A program made the position numbers and the translations under genes. A DNA stretch of 64,000 nt from the NCBI RefSeq assembly GCF_026210795.1, contig NC_089431.1, positions 1,240,001-1,304,000 on the forward strand, in the 5' to 3' direction. This DNA is from Rhizophagus irregularis. Taxonomy: Eukaryota > Glomeromycota > Glomeromycetes > Glomerales > Glomeraceae. Within the stretch, counting starts at the first letter, position 1. Each line of letters begins with the position of its first letter. Shown one piece after another: positions 23,274 through 35,769 of this stretch. The notes below the pieces were generated by a model. The model was not told the DNA's origin and ran no database searches. It was given only the letters and a program-made list of their open reading frames with translations.

Positions 23274-24176
23274 TGTAAATCAAAACTATATCAAGTCACC
23301 TAAGATTTTATATAGTTAATATTTTAGAGTCTAAATTTGATAGACGAAATTTCATAGGTACACAGATCGAACAATTTCTCAAATATTTTCGCACTTATTA
23401 GCTTCTTCAAACTATCTTTACAAAATTACGAAGTTTTTTTTACATTTACTGATAAATTATTTGAGGTCTGATTATTTTTTTTTGGTATTTTATTATTAAC
23501 ACACAAAATGGTCTCGTAACTTTACTAATAAACTCATGTTCTTAATCTTAATATGCTTTTTTTTCTCAAAGTACAGAATAGTTAAAGCCACACCCTATAA
23601 AAAATTTTTATCCGAATATTTCCATTATTTCTCCGTGTCTTCCATAAAAATTCTGTGAAAATGATACATTTACGGATATCCGTGTTAGCGAGATGAAAAT
23701 TTCCATGATTTAAGGCTATAAATTCCATTAAAATGATACATTCACGGAAAAAACATGAAAAGATAAAACACAGATCAGATTTTTTACAGGGACAGTGCCA
23801 CACATCTAATATAATACAAATCATATAAACGTCATTTTCAATTAAAGGAACGAAACAGTCAAAACTCCGTTTGTCATCAGATATATAAATATATATATTA
23901 TATAAGATAATATTTCAAAAGAAAATTTAGGCAAGTTAAAGAATGAGTCAAGAAGATTACTTCAGGAAATACCGCCTCAGCTATTTGGGCCTGATATCAC
24001 TTCAGATCTTTTTAAACAAATGCTTTGCATATATAAAAAAATTAACATTATTAAATTTAATTTGTACAGTATATATTTATTTGCATTAATAAATTCATTA
24101 TTGTAACAATAAACTCATTTATTGTTATTAAAATCCTTAATTAATAATATATAACTTGATATAGTTTTGATTTACA
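23274..24176. repeat. Perfect 23-bp inverted repeat pair 857 bp apart
   Basis: The sequence beginning TGTAAATCAAAACTATATCA at 23274-23296 is repeated in perfect inverse orientation at 24154-24176. The outer flanks on both sides carry scattered matches (GGATC, CGG-rich bits). The interior includes a second direct pair, AAAATGATACATT, near 23659 and 23733. It could be the TIR pair of a non-autonomous element about 0.9-1.2 kb long. No coding frame. Confidence 0.5.
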
Positions 24177-24379
24177 TGGATCATCCATCAGTGACGGGTA
24201 TACGTTTTTATAATATCCGTCAGATTAATCTTTCGGATATTTTCAGATATCTTTGGGTACACGGATCGAATACTAGTAATACGAGTAATACGGATAAACG
24301 GAATAAACGAATACGGATAGGCGGATGACGAATATACGCAGATTGGGAACAAACTCTTTCATTTTAATACTTTTTTAAT

Positions 24380-25860
24380 TTCTTCCACTAACGAGAGTAT
24401 AAAAGAACAAAAATGTACAAGTACGAATGGGTATGATGTCAATTTAATAATTAATAATCTACAGTAATATCCTAATTAATATAACAGATAATTATTAATT
24501 AAAAAGATGTTCGAGCTGCAAAAAAAAATCATGAAAATCTTTGGAAAGTCATTACTTTTTATGGATACTGACCGAAATTATCATAATACTGGCCGATTTA
24601 CTGCCTTCCCAACCTTTATACATATATTTCGGGATCTTTTTATTACCCTTTTTATTTTTATATTTATAAACGGCTCATTTTTTTAGATTTAATTTGCTAC
24701 TAGACTTAATATAATCAGAGTACGGTATAATTTTGTACCATACTAATAATATATACACGACCGATACGGTATGATTAGTAAATGGATTATCATATTATCA
24801 TACCGGATTATGATATCAGTAAGCAAAGCTTATTAACGTAACTATGTGATACCGCAAAAAATTGATGTTTTAAACATGGCGTCTAGAATAGTTAACATTA
24901 TTTATTTTTTATTTGATCAAAAAATCAAAAATCCCGAGTCGACAAAAATAATCCCGAAAGTACATTACCTGACATATAATTATCCGACATACAATTATCC
25001 TGACTACCAAATAAATATTTTAGGTCTGAAATAATTGAATTAGCTATATTATTACAAAAAGTCCAAAGTTTATGTTGTATTATGAGATGTTTCTAATAAA
25101 ATAATGAAGTTTTTATGAAATTGAAATTGAAAGAATTTGTTGGAATAACAATTGTCAGGATAATTCAGGATTATTATGGTCGGTATTGTATTGAATCGGG
25201 CAAATGAAATTTTTGATTTCGTAGCGAAACCCTTGTATTCCTTGTATTAAATGAAATAATGTGTCACGGTACTTTAAGAGTATGCAGGCACCGTTCAAAT
25301 TCAATTGTAATAATAATCTTCAGTTAGTTAATTGTTGTAACACATGACTAAATTTCAGTAAGAAAAATTAACCCACGGCAAGTCGGGTAATTTTATTTAA
25401 CTTGTAATAATGATCGAAAAAATTTGAAACATTTTAATCTGTTAAATGTAATCGTAAATATGCACTGTATTTTAATTGTAATACCATATATTATTTTATT
25501 GGGAAATTGCCGATAATGTTAAACAATGGAGTTGGTGGTTTAAAAAATGTCCAGTACATCAAAATGCAAAAAATAAATTAGTCACGTGATTTTGACTCCC
25601 TTAGAAAAACTTTTTTTGAAACCGTGTAACTATCCTGTAAATATTTGTTTTTTTGTTTATCTAAACGTGTATGTGTAATTGAACATATTTTCATTAAAAT
25701 GTATTAGAATAAATTATCACTTGAAATTCTATTCGACTAATTAGAAAAATTATAATAAATTATAAATTAATATTATGTTTACATAACAAAATATTTTTAT
25801 TTTTTTTTTTCTCTTAATCGAAATTCGAAATTTTTTTTAGAAAAAAGGGTTTTTTTTTCT
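24380..25860. other. Intergenic AT-rich region, no gene supported
   Basis: No coding signal or repeated structure beyond AT-rich low complexity was noticed. Confidence 0.4.
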
Positions 25861-25865
25861 TTGAA

Positions 25866-26010
25866 TAATAAAATAATAAAATAATAAAATAATAAAATAA
25901 TAAAATAATAAAATAATAAAATAATAAAATAATAAAATAATAAAATAATAAAATAATAAAATAATAAAATAATAAAATAATAAAATAATAAAATAATAAA
26001 ATAATAATAG
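25866..26010. repeat. Octamer microsatellite (ATAATAAA)n
   Basis: About eighteen copies of an 8-base unit, running into (AAT)n at 26010-26032. The minus strand reads as a Phe/Tyr/Ile-rich frame, which is an artefact of the repeat. Confidence 0.95.
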
Positions 26011-26032
26011 AATAATAATAATAATAATAATA

Positions 26033-27449
26033 ATTAAACAAAATTAAAAAAAATATATTTTTTTTACAATGAATTATTAAATAATAGAACCAAATTTGTT
26101 TATTATTAAATAAATATAAAGATTCTGGATTTCCATAGTTCATAACTCGTAATATCCGATCACTTCCGTTCCGAATATTTAGAGTAATCAGCATATTTTG
26201 TCCCCAGCGTGTTAAAAATAATGGCCATAATTAAAAAACTTTATTTTAACATGTGGATTGAAACTTATCACAAACATAACATTTGTACGAATTATAAATA
26301 TATCTCGAATGTATCGAATTTTAGTAAAAAAAAAAAGTTTCGATTTAAGAATAATCCATCTTTAGACGTTATCAAAAGGATAAAAAAAAAAATATTAAAA
26401 ATACTAATACTAAAATACTAATAGTCTAATACTAAAATATAAATATAATATATAATATATATATAATATAATATAATATATATTATATATTATTATATAT
26501 ACAGTACGGAAATATATATTGTATTATTGCATGGGGCATAAATATTTTTTTCCGTCCTTTGCAGAATTATTTATAATTGTTAAATTTATTTAATTTTCAT
26601 TGGTTTTAATTCATTTAACTTCAAACAGTAATTTTTCTACTTTATCAAAAATATACAAGTTCGGATAAACATGATCATATGAATTTTTACAAATCAAGAT
26701 ATCGAATAATATCCTACGGTAGATCCGAGAATAAAAAACAAAAAAATTTTTTTTTTTTTTCGCTACGCCTTAATTATCCTACATAATTGATTAATCATTT
26801 TTTTTTTTTATTGTTTCAAAAATGTATACCTATTTATTTATGAATAAATGTTAAAAAAAGGAATAGTAATTTATGTACGTATCGAATGATGATTACGTAA
26901 TAGAATTTCTTCTTGTAATAAATATAGTTAGAACGGAAACACTTTCCCTTTTTTTTTAAAAAAAATTAAAATTGTAAAAGAAATGTTTCTATTCGCAAAT
27001 ACTTTTTTAATATTTTGGTATCGAATAATAATAAGACTTGATGATGAATTTTTTAGTTTTGTTATAATAAGTTATCCTTTAAAGGAGTTCAAAATACCTT
27101 GATGGAGTTAAATTACATATATGTATAAATTTTTTAACGGAATCGGATTAAAAATATTTTTCCAAATTTAATTAATTTTTTCCTTAATTTTTTATCAGAA
27201 AGAAAGGAAATCGAGATTAAAACTTTTTTTAAAAAGAGGAATATTAGAATAAATGCATGCCGAAAACTTGTGTTACTTTGTGTAAAATTTTAGGGAAACA
27301 AATCAAAAATTATTGTACCAATCCTTTTTTATGGATTGATTTTCATTCATTATTTATTTATTATTATTATTATACAATATTGTAATTTTTGAATAAATGC
27401 AAATTAAATTAATGTTTATGTTGTATTTATATTAATCGAATAAAAGAAA

Positions 27450-27482
<33 letters not shown>

Positions 27483-27877
27483 CAATATAATATTTTTATT
27501 TTTAAAATTTTTATTTATATAAATTTTTATTTACTTTTAGAATAAATCATCACGTATGTAACTCAACAATTATTATATACAATTTATTACAATTTAAAAA
27601 AATTATATTCAATTATATCGGAATTTTCTTTGTGTAACCAAACAAATTTATTTCAAAATTTTTTTTTTTTACTCTTTTCTCGATTATTATATATTAAGTC
27701 ATTTGGTTGGATCTTTTTTTTTTTTTTTATTAATTTATACTACATTTAATGATACGCCAAGATTTACTTTTTACTTAAAGATAAACAAATTTCCTGCAAA
27801 ATAAAGCAAAATAATCAAAAAAATAATCAACCTTTTATTTATATTCCGGTGAATCAAAAAAAAAGTAATCGTCAGAG

Positions 27878-27908
<31 letters not shown>

Positions 27909-28233
27909 TGCAGGGTTATAAATGAGGTTATTATTTTTTATTTAAACTGTTTTCTTGTTTAAAAAAAAAAATAAAAAAAATTAATAAATAAAAATTATTT
28001 CGTTATTCATTCATTTTTTTTTTTTTTTTTCATTCATTATTCATTATTCATTATTCATTATTCATTATTCATTATTCTTTCTTTTCCATTTTCTTTGTAT
28101 TTTTTTTCTTTTTTTTTTCTTTCTTTCTTACTTTCTTACTTTCTTTCCTTCCTTTTCTTTTCCCTTTTTATTTTTTATTATTTTTTAAAAAAAAAGGAAA
28201 AAAAAACACCGCATTAATAATCCGCATTAATAA
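26033..28233. other. Long AT-rich upstream region of the intronless kinase
   Basis: Holds several simple repeats: AT-dinucleotides near 26430-26510 and 27452-27476, an A run near 27880-27905, (CATTATT)n near 28033-28076 and a pyrimidine-rich CT tract at 28077-28170. The CT tract ends about 60 bp before the kinase ATG and could lie in the promoter or leader. No other gene is seen. Confidence 0.5.
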
Positions 28234-30726
28234 GTGATACATAATATGATAAAACAAAAGACGTCATTTGATTCTCTTATTGTAGATTCACATTCTGGTA
28301 AAGGAAAATTTTCACTTCCAACTTTACGAAGATATTCTTCTACAACAAATTTACATCAACAAGAAAATGTTAATACACCACAAATACTTCAAAGAAGTCT
28401 TTCATCAATATTTAGAAAAATACCGAAAAATTCTAACGAAAAAAGAGAAAATGATACCAATTCAATAGATGATGATAATGCATCTATAACTTCATCGGAT
28501 TCATCATTAGATGAAAATGATACTAAATATAATAATAAATTGATTTCAATATTTAGTGGTGCTTTTAATAATAAGGGTAATAATAATTTAAATAATAATC
28601 ATAATAAAAAGAAAAGATATAATTTTAATGAAATAATAGTAAGTAATGAAATAATAATTACTACTACTGATTCAAAAGATTTTAAAGATGATGAAAATTA
28701 TGGTTATATAAATCCTACCCTTACTACTTATGAAACTCATTTACATACTCCTACTCATAATTATTCTTTTTATTATCCTTGTCGAAGTAAATCCGTTCCT
28801 CTTTTACCTAAATTAAGTGAAGAATATTCTCAACTTTCTCGTCATACTTCTATTAATGAAAGAGAATTACCTACTATACCTGATGATAAAATTGTTTCTA
28901 CTTCTACTACTACTACCACTACTTCATCTCCTAAATCCTCTTTAACTATAAACGTTTCTCATGTTGAACCAACTTTATCTTTGGAAATTTTACGTTATTC
29001 TGTTTCAACTTCCCCTCTTATTTCTCCGAAACTTTCTTTACATTCTTCTTCTTCTCCTTCTCCTCCAAATTCTACTTCTCTTTTACCTTCATCATCATCT
29101 TCTCCTCCTTTACCTCCTTTACTTCCTTTATCATCTAAACCATCTACACCAGGATTATTGATAATACCCAATAATAACAATAATAATTGTAATAATAATA
29201 TCAAAACTATTACAAACATTGTTACCACACCTACCACACCTACAGAAATATCGGAATCATGGCCTTTCGCTCGTTATCCATTGAGATCAACATTTTATAA
29301 TTTATCCGATTTACCTCCTTCTAATCCTTCACCACGTTCTTTCAATAATTCAAAAATTTCTGTTACCCCACCTTTAAAACATTCCCAATCTAAAAGTTCA
29401 ACTCGATCATCTCGTTCAAAATCTGTATCACGTTCACTTTCTAAAAGTTCACTTCGTTCAAAATCATTATCACGTACTCATTCTAAAGGATCTCTTAGAC
29501 GTTCAAAATCTGAATTATTTCCACCAACTATAAAAAAATCTTATGATCCAAATCATTGTTTTTATGGATTATGTGAAAAATGTAAACAACCTCGTACAGG
29601 TATTTTATGGTGTCAATCTTGTTATACAACAATTTTTAGAAAAGATTTTGATAATTGGACAAGTGGAGATTATAATATTGATGAATTTATTAAGAAAACT
29701 CAAATAAATTCTAATAATATATGTGAATTACTTGAATGGATACCTTTTGAAAAATTTAGGGATTTACAATTAATAGGAGAAGGAGGTTATAGTATAGTTT
29801 ATTTAGCAAAATGGATTGATGGAAGAATATTAGATTTAAATGAAGATGGTAAATGGGAAAGAACAGGAGAAAATGATGTTATATTAAAAGTATTTTTTAA
29901 TTCAAAAGAACTTAGTGAAGATTATTTAAATGAACTTGACATTTATCATAAAAGTACACCAAAATTAAATCATGTATTAAGATGTTATGGAATATCAAAA
30001 GATCCTTTTGCAAAGAATACTATTATGGTAATGGAATATGCTAAAGATGGAAATTTAAAAAATCATTTAAAAAATAATTTTAATAATATTACATGGATTA
30101 AACGTATATCAATGATTAATGATATAACAAAATCATTAAAATCAATTCATTCATCTGGTTTAATTCATAAAGATTTACATTCAAGTAATATATTAATACA
30201 TGATGATTATACTTTTATTGATGATTTAGGTTTATGTACACCAAAAATTCAAAATAATAATAATAATGATTCAAATTTATTATATGGAGTTATGCCTTAT
30301 GTAGCTCCTGAAGTATTAAAAGGAAATCAATTTACCATGAAATCAGATATTTATAGTTTTGGTATGATAATGTATGAAATTATAACTTCTTTACCTCCTT
30401 ATCATGATTATAATTGGGATGAAAATTTATTACGAGATATTTGTGATGGGATTAGACCGAAAATTCCTGAAGGTATACCGAATTGTTATATAGAATTAAT
30501 GACAAAATGTTGGTCTCAAAATCCTGAGGATCGACCTAATGCGGATTATTTAGCCAAAATTCTTGAAGATTGGAAAAATAATATTTCACAAATAGAAGAA
30601 TTTAATATTGCGGAGCAATTTAGATTAAATCAATCAAATAGTATTGATATTGAAAAGTCAGTAAATTATAAAAGTAAAGCATTACCAAAGTTTTATGAAA
30701 TATTACCAACTTCATCAAATGAATAA
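28234..30726 (+). CDS. Intronless protein kinase with long Ser-rich N-terminus and CxxC module
   Basis: A single open frame of 830 residues. Residues 1-435 are low-complexity: Ser/Thr/Asn/Pro-rich, with Pro-Leu runs near 280-305 and an RS-like segment (SRSKSVSRSLSKSSLRSKSL) near 390-410. This is probably a disordered, phosphorylatable region. At about 441-460 a CEKC...WCQSC module matches the kinases elsewhere in the window, followed by NWTSG and LEWIPFEKF. The kinase domain has GEGGYSIVY at about 515, Lys in ILKVFF, HKDLHSSN at about 645, DLG in IDDLGLC, and APEV at about 691. The catalytic residues are kept, so it is probably active. The related genes have introns exactly where this one has none, which suggests intron loss or a retrocopy fused to a new N-terminus. 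The substrate is unknown. Confidence 0.9.
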   Translation: MIHNMIKQKTSFDSLIVDSHSGKGKFSLPTLRRYSSTTNLHQQENVNTPQILQRSLSSIFRKIPKNSNEKRENDTNSIDDDNASITSSDSSLDENDTKYNNKLISIFSGAFNNKGNNNLNNNHNKKKRYNFNEIIVSNEIIITTTDSKDFKDDENYGYINPTLTTYETHLHTPTHNYSFYYPCRSKSVPLLPKLSEEYSQLSRHTSINERELPTIPDDKIVSTSTTTTTTSSPKSSLTINVSHVEPTLSLEILRYSVSTSPLISPKLSLHSSSSPSPPNSTSLLPSSSSSPPLPPLLPLSSKPSTPGLLIIPNNNNNNCNNNIKTITNIVTTPTTPTEISESWPFARYPLRSTFYNLSDLPPSNPSPRSFNNSKISVTPPLKHSQSKSSTRSSRSKSVSRSLSKSSLRSKSLSRTHSKGSLRRSKSELFPPTIKKSYDPNHCFYGLCEKCKQPRTGILWCQSCYTTIFRKDFDNWTSGDYNIDEFIKKTQINSNNICELLEWIPFEKFRDLQLIGEGGYSIVYLAKWIDGRILDLNEDGKWERTGENDVILKVFFNSKELSEDYLNELDIYHKSTPKLNHVLRCYGISKDPFAKNTIMVMEYAKDGNLKNHLKNNFNNITWIKRISMINDITKSLKSIHSSGLIHKDLHSSNILIHDDYTFIDDLGLCTPKIQNNNNNDSNLLYGVMPYVAPEVLKGNQFTMKSDIYSFGMIMYEIITSLPPYHDYNWDENLLRDICDGIRPKIPEGIPNCYIELMTKCWSQNPEDRPNADYLAKILEDWKNNISQIEEFNIAEQFRLNQSNSIDIEKSVNYKSKALPKFYEILPTSSNE

Positions 30727-33650
30727 TTGAATGATTTTTTTTTTAAAAAAAAATTTATATATATATAATAATTATTTGTAATTCTTTGACACACTTTTTT
30801 TTTTGTCAAGTTTGTTGCATGTAAATTGATAAATATAAATAAAAAAATTTATAGAGATTTTAATTTTGATCTGCGTTTTACAATGTTTAACCTTTTTCTA
30901 CCTAAAATTTGACGTAAAGATAAAAATTATTCGTCGAAATTTAAACTTTAATTTAACGTTAATTTAACGTTAATTTTAACATTAAAAAATCGTTCATAAA
31001 TTTTTTTTTTTATTATGATTATAATTTTCCTTTTTTGAATTGTTGACAGATGAGATATGATGTTGTCACGCTGATTTGTTGGTGTTAGTGGCGTTTTTTT
31101 TTTTCGGTAAATTTTATTAGACGTGTTATAATGTAATACAACAAGTAAATAAATATCCAATGATTTAAGTTAAAAAATATTTTTAAAGTCCTCTTGTTTT
31201 TATTTTGATTCATCTATAAAAAGAAATTGTTTATTTAACATTTACATACTTTATTACTATTACATCATACATACATTTCTTTTTAATCCTTCGTAGTAGT
31301 TTTTGACTATCAATATCTTTCGATGAATAATCCATGTGAATTAACGCCCATATATTTCGGGGATAATTCCGTTTTATAATGATTCGTTTGTATTATTTAT
31401 TATTTCGAGAAATACAATAATTTATAAAAAAAGAAATATTAAATTAATTTCTTTATGAGAAAAAAGTACGTTATCATATGTCATCGTATGCTATCAGGAT
31501 GTTATACATGAGGATCCTTTGTGATAGTAAAAAATTTGATTCAATTCTTCTATTATAGGAAATCAACAAAAATACACTTGTTAAAAAAAACCTAACATTA
31601 TTCAAACAATATAAATAAATAAATGATATTATGAAAATAATAATAATAATAAATTAATAATAATAAAATATATACATTATGTATATATTATGTATATATA
31701 TATATATATAATTATATATTATTTTATTGTCTTACCACGTAATTTCAATTTTTTACTTGGTCAACATAATAATATTTTTATTTTTATTTTATTTTTATTT
31801 TTATTTTCTAGAAAAATCTCACAAAAATACGAAAATATTTTATTTTCCAATTAAAATGGATGAATTTATTCTATTTTTTTTAACTGAAAAAAGTTTATTT
31901 TCTTTTTCCTTTTTTTCCTTTTTGTGAAAAGTAACACGGTAACACGGCACATTACATGTTTACCTGTTTTACATCACCTATGGTTTAGTTGAATTTTTTC
32001 ATTTCCAACCAATTACGAATGGTTTTTTTTTTAGACTATTTAAATTTTTTTTTTCAGTTTACAAAAAAAAAAAAACAAAAATATTAAGCACGTTTACGTC
32101 GTTTACATTTTTAGAATGTAAACAATCAGCAAAAAACTTTAATTTGTTCGATTTATTTACTTAATTTGTACATCATTATTATCCCTTTATAGTTAATTTT
32201 TTTTTTTTATTTAGAAACTCCGAAAAAGAATGAAATAATTTTTTATTGTCAGAATTGCATTCTAAATAAAGTATAACCCTGTCCTGTATACAATAAACGA
32301 TATGTTTTATTATATTTACTCACTGAATTTTATTTTTTATTTTTTAACCGATTAACCGGATAAATTATTCACGATACAAAATTAATTGGATAATGAGAAT
32401 ATAATAATGTTGAATCTTCGTATCGGACCCTTAATTATAAACCAATAAACATCAAATAATATGGTTAAAAATTATTTCATTATACTTCTTTATTTATTAA
32501 AATCTATCGATCTTGATGAAGTTACTCTTTTCTCAAGATCGAAATCATGTATGTACTCTTTTGAATTTAAAAAAGGAAATCGGTAATTAAATAAACAAAA
32601 AAGAAACTTGAACCAATTATCGTTTATTTAAGAATTTATTATGAAACTATTTGATATAATTGATATAGTTTATATAATTGATATAGTTGATATTTTCGTA
32701 ATTTATTTTAATTTAATTTAATTTATTTTATTACTTTATATGCCAAATAATAAAATTATCTTAATATAAAATATTTTATTATGTATAATAATAAAAAAAT
32801 TATCACCATACAAAATAATTTATTATGTAAAAAAATTTATTATGTATAATAAAAAATTGCCATCATATAAAATAATTTATTATGTATAATAATAAAAATT
32901 ATCATTATATAAAATAATTTATTACGCAAAATAATAAAAAATTATCATCATATAAAATAATTTACTATGTATAATCCATCCGTATAAAATAAAAAAAAAG
33001 AATTTTTGATTTAGAATTTAGAAACTTGAATTCAAAAAAATTAAAAAATAAATATAATAAAATAACTTTTTTTTTTAATATAAATAAACTGTACAACCAA
33101 TTCTAAACTTTTCCCGAGAACGCCAAGATTTTTATTCTCATTTTAGAATGGGATATTCCATCAAAGAATTTTCTAATGTAAATTTTTTTTTTCATTGATG
33201 TATAAAGACCATGATGATGTTTGGAATTTGGAATTCCATTCGCGAATTTTACTCGTTCATAATAAATATACTGTATGCAATGTCGATATATTATTATCGT
33301 TAACGTCATGTTGCGTTTGTTTATGATCTTTTGTTACACGTAACCTTTCCAGGCTTTAACTCCGTTAGAAAAAGAAAAAAATAGTAAATACGATATAGAA
33401 AATTAAATGAAATGACTAAAAAATAATTAGAATACTATTTTTAGTGACGTTATAAAGATGATTTAAACAAACATTGAAATCTATAATCTATTATTAAATA
33501 ATATTTCATAAATGGATATTATTAAATAAATTTATAAATAAATAAAATAAAATTTTTTATATCGTCTATTTAAATTTTTATAATGTAATTAATAGTTATG
33601 CTAATAAAACAGCATCTATTAATAGGAAAACAAGTAATACAAATTAAAAA
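30727..33650. other. AT-rich intergenic region with tandem repeat
   Basis: No gene is supported. A degenerate tandem array of roughly 45-55 bp units containing AATAATTTATTATGTATAAT lies at about 32755-32975, about five units. AT dinucleotides occur near 31680-31715. Confidence 0.55.
32755..32975. repeat. Degenerate tandem repeat containing TTTATTATGTATAAT
   Basis: About five units alternate between a TTTATTATGTATAATAA part and an AAATTATCATCATATAAA part, with small indels. Confidence 0.7.
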
Positions 33651-34027
33651 TTTGAATAAAATCAATTTTTTCGTCATAATATTTACTTGAAATAATTTGA
33701 ATTGATGATGAATTTGAAGAATTTTACTGGTTTGGGAAGGTTTTTGAAATTCAAAAAGTTCTACTTGTATAGATTGCTTGAGGATTTTTAATGCTTTTTT
33801 AATTATTTTCATTTGATCTATTTTTTAATTTTATCATCATATTGTGTTTATTTCCATTTTTTTTATATACCGGCATATAATTCCATAGAATTTGTTCTAT
33901 TTTCTTCTTTAGCGTTCTTTAGCGTCCCAACATTTCATAATTAAATCTGACAAAAAGTTTTGGATTATCTACAGAAATTCTTGCTCCAAGTCCTTTACAT
34001 ATTTTGCAGCCAAATATGATCATGGGG

Positions 34028-34197
34028 AATAAGGTTGCTGGTCGTAAGTAATAATTACGACATTTCGAATTGCAACCTAGGTTGTAACCTACTAGGTTGC
34101 AACCCTAACGAAACCGTAAATATACGCGTGTTGCAAGCAGCGTAATATTACGATACTTAGGTTGTAAATGGTTGCAAACATTATGGCAGGTCACGCT
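34028..34197. mobile_element. Small inserted element in kinase pseudogene
   Basis: About 170 bp separate the Ile-Pro-His and Asp-His parts of the pseudogene. It contains the palindrome TTGCAACCTAG...CTAGGTTGCAA (34071-34102) and a further GGTTGTAAATGGTTGC. Flanking GGGGAATA and GAGGAATA may be an imperfect 8-bp target duplication. Confidence 0.5.
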
Positions 34198-34414
34198 AAT
34201 GAGGAATATCATTAAAAAGAATTTCTTTAGAAAGGTATTCATTCATAATTATTTCAAATGAATAAATATCTGCTGTTTTTGTATATTGATATCGACATCC
34301 ACGTAAAATTTCTGGTGACATACAAGGTATACCCACGTAAATTTGTCATACACCCACGGTGCGGACATGGCTTTAGACGACCCCATATAAGGTAAACTCC
34401 TCTTTTACCACAAG

Positions 34415-35225
34415 ATGTTTCGCCGAAAGGACTTTTCGCCGAAAGTACAGTACATTTTATCGAATCCATTTCACCGAATCGTCCATTTCACCGAATCGCC
34501 CATTTCACCGAATTCTATTGACATTTCACCGAAAATGGTAGCGATTAACATTTTTTAGTCTGAAGTATAACGAGGGACTAAATATTTCTACGCAAGTTGA
34601 TATACAAGGTTCATGTCTGGATGTCCGTCCGGCAAAAGTGTCATTCTTGATATGTAATAATAAAAATATACACGTCTATCAAGAAATCATATCAAGAATG
34701 ATGTTTTTGCTTCTCACGTGACATTGTGCAACAAAAAAAACTTTAAATGGCACTTCTGACTTAATAACGGATTCCGTTTCCTAGTATAAAAAATATTCAA
34801 CGCGAAATGAAAATAAAAATATAAAAATGAAATATTTTTTTTTCCAAGATATTATCGATATTATCACTTTAGCATTTAAGTAACTGATATTAATTTTTAA
34901 GCAATAAATTAAATGTTTTCGGGAAAATAATGTACTATAACAACGTGATAATTTTAATAAATTTCATCTAATTCAAAATTTTTCTAGATGAAGATTTCCT
35001 TATGTGTTTAGTACAATAACCAAATTAGCCAAATGGAATAAATAATTTTTCAGCGAAATGTCCATTCGGCAAAACGTCCATTCGGTGAAATGGCTTCGGC
35101 GAAATGAAATTCGGTTTCGGTGAAATAGTATTTCGGCGAAATGTCCCCTCGGTGAAATACCCCTTCGGCGAAACATCCCTTCGACGAAATGGCTTTGGCG
35201 AGATGGATTCGGTGAAAAGTCCCGA
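34415..35225. mobile_element. Foldback element with TTTCGCCGAA minisatellite arms (copy B)
   Basis: Left arm 34415-34540 (TTTCGCCGAAAGG, TTTCACCGAATC units) and right arm 35053-35222 (TTCGGCGAAATG units) are in opposite orientation around a 510-bp AT-rich spacer. It sits inside the kinase pseudogene and replaces roughly the segment between HKDF and GVYG. The same kind of element occurs at 20.6-21.0 kb. Confidence 0.75.
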
Positions 35226-35284
35226 TCGATACCATTCTTAAATTACTACTTATATATACACCTATATCGCATAAATACCGTACC

Positions 35285-35404
35285 ATTCCGAAATTAAACA
35301 ACCATTTTTTGAACTTAATTCTGGCCAAAGTAGTCATAATTCTGGTCAAATTTGCCATAATGCGGGCCAGGGTTGCTTATTTCGGGGTTGTTTAATTTCG
35401 GAAT
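35285..35404. mobile_element. 120-bp MITE with TIR ATTCCGAAATTAAACAACC
   Basis: A perfect 19-bp inverted repeat at 35285-35303 and 35386-35404. The interior contains repeated ATTCTGGYCAAA. It lies directly against the kinase pseudogene fragment HKDF and beside foldback copy B. Confidence 0.8.
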
Positions 35405-35769
35405 ACCCAAGTAAAAATCTTTATGGACTTTTTCAGCATTATGGATATTTAACAGTCCAAATAAATTGGTAATATTATAAATATCATTGTTTAAATAGTA
35501 ATAATTTCTCGAATTTCTACTATCATATAATCTTTGGGATTTGAATCTTGAGTTATTCTCATATAAATAACGATACTTTCAAAATAAATCTGAATATAAG
35601 ATTATTTTTATTTTAGTTACCTCATTTAAAATATCTGTAGAATTATCCAAACTTCTTAATGCAACTTGCAATATACTTATTTTTGATTCTCAACATCCAA
35701 ACTAGGAACATATCCTTCAGGCCATTTAACTAAATAAATTTTACTAAAATTTTGTTTCGCAATCCCGTG

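Larger units (their letters stand above)
33680..35760 (-). pseudogene. Protein kinase pseudogene interrupted by several insertions
   Basis: On the minus strand the kinase family can be followed in order. The glycine-loop region reads KIYLVKWPEGYV (about 35760-35715), then RSLDNSTDILNEV (near 35650) up to the usual intron. HNAEKVHKDF lies near 35425, GVY and PEILRGCRYQYTKTADIYSF at 34390-34270, IPHD and ICKGLGARISVDNPK near 34030-33970, and HPQAIYTSR with FQVN near 33770-33680. It is broken by stops and frameshifts and by inserted DNA at about 34030-34195, 34330-34380 and 34400-35404. The glycine loop, the DLG motif and everything N-terminal to the glycine loop are lost. It is a dead relative of copies 2 and 3. 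Confidence 0.85.

Noticed and set aside
25814-26194. 126-codon Phe/Tyr/Ile-rich frame on the minus strand
   Set aside because: It is a translated octamer microsatellite.
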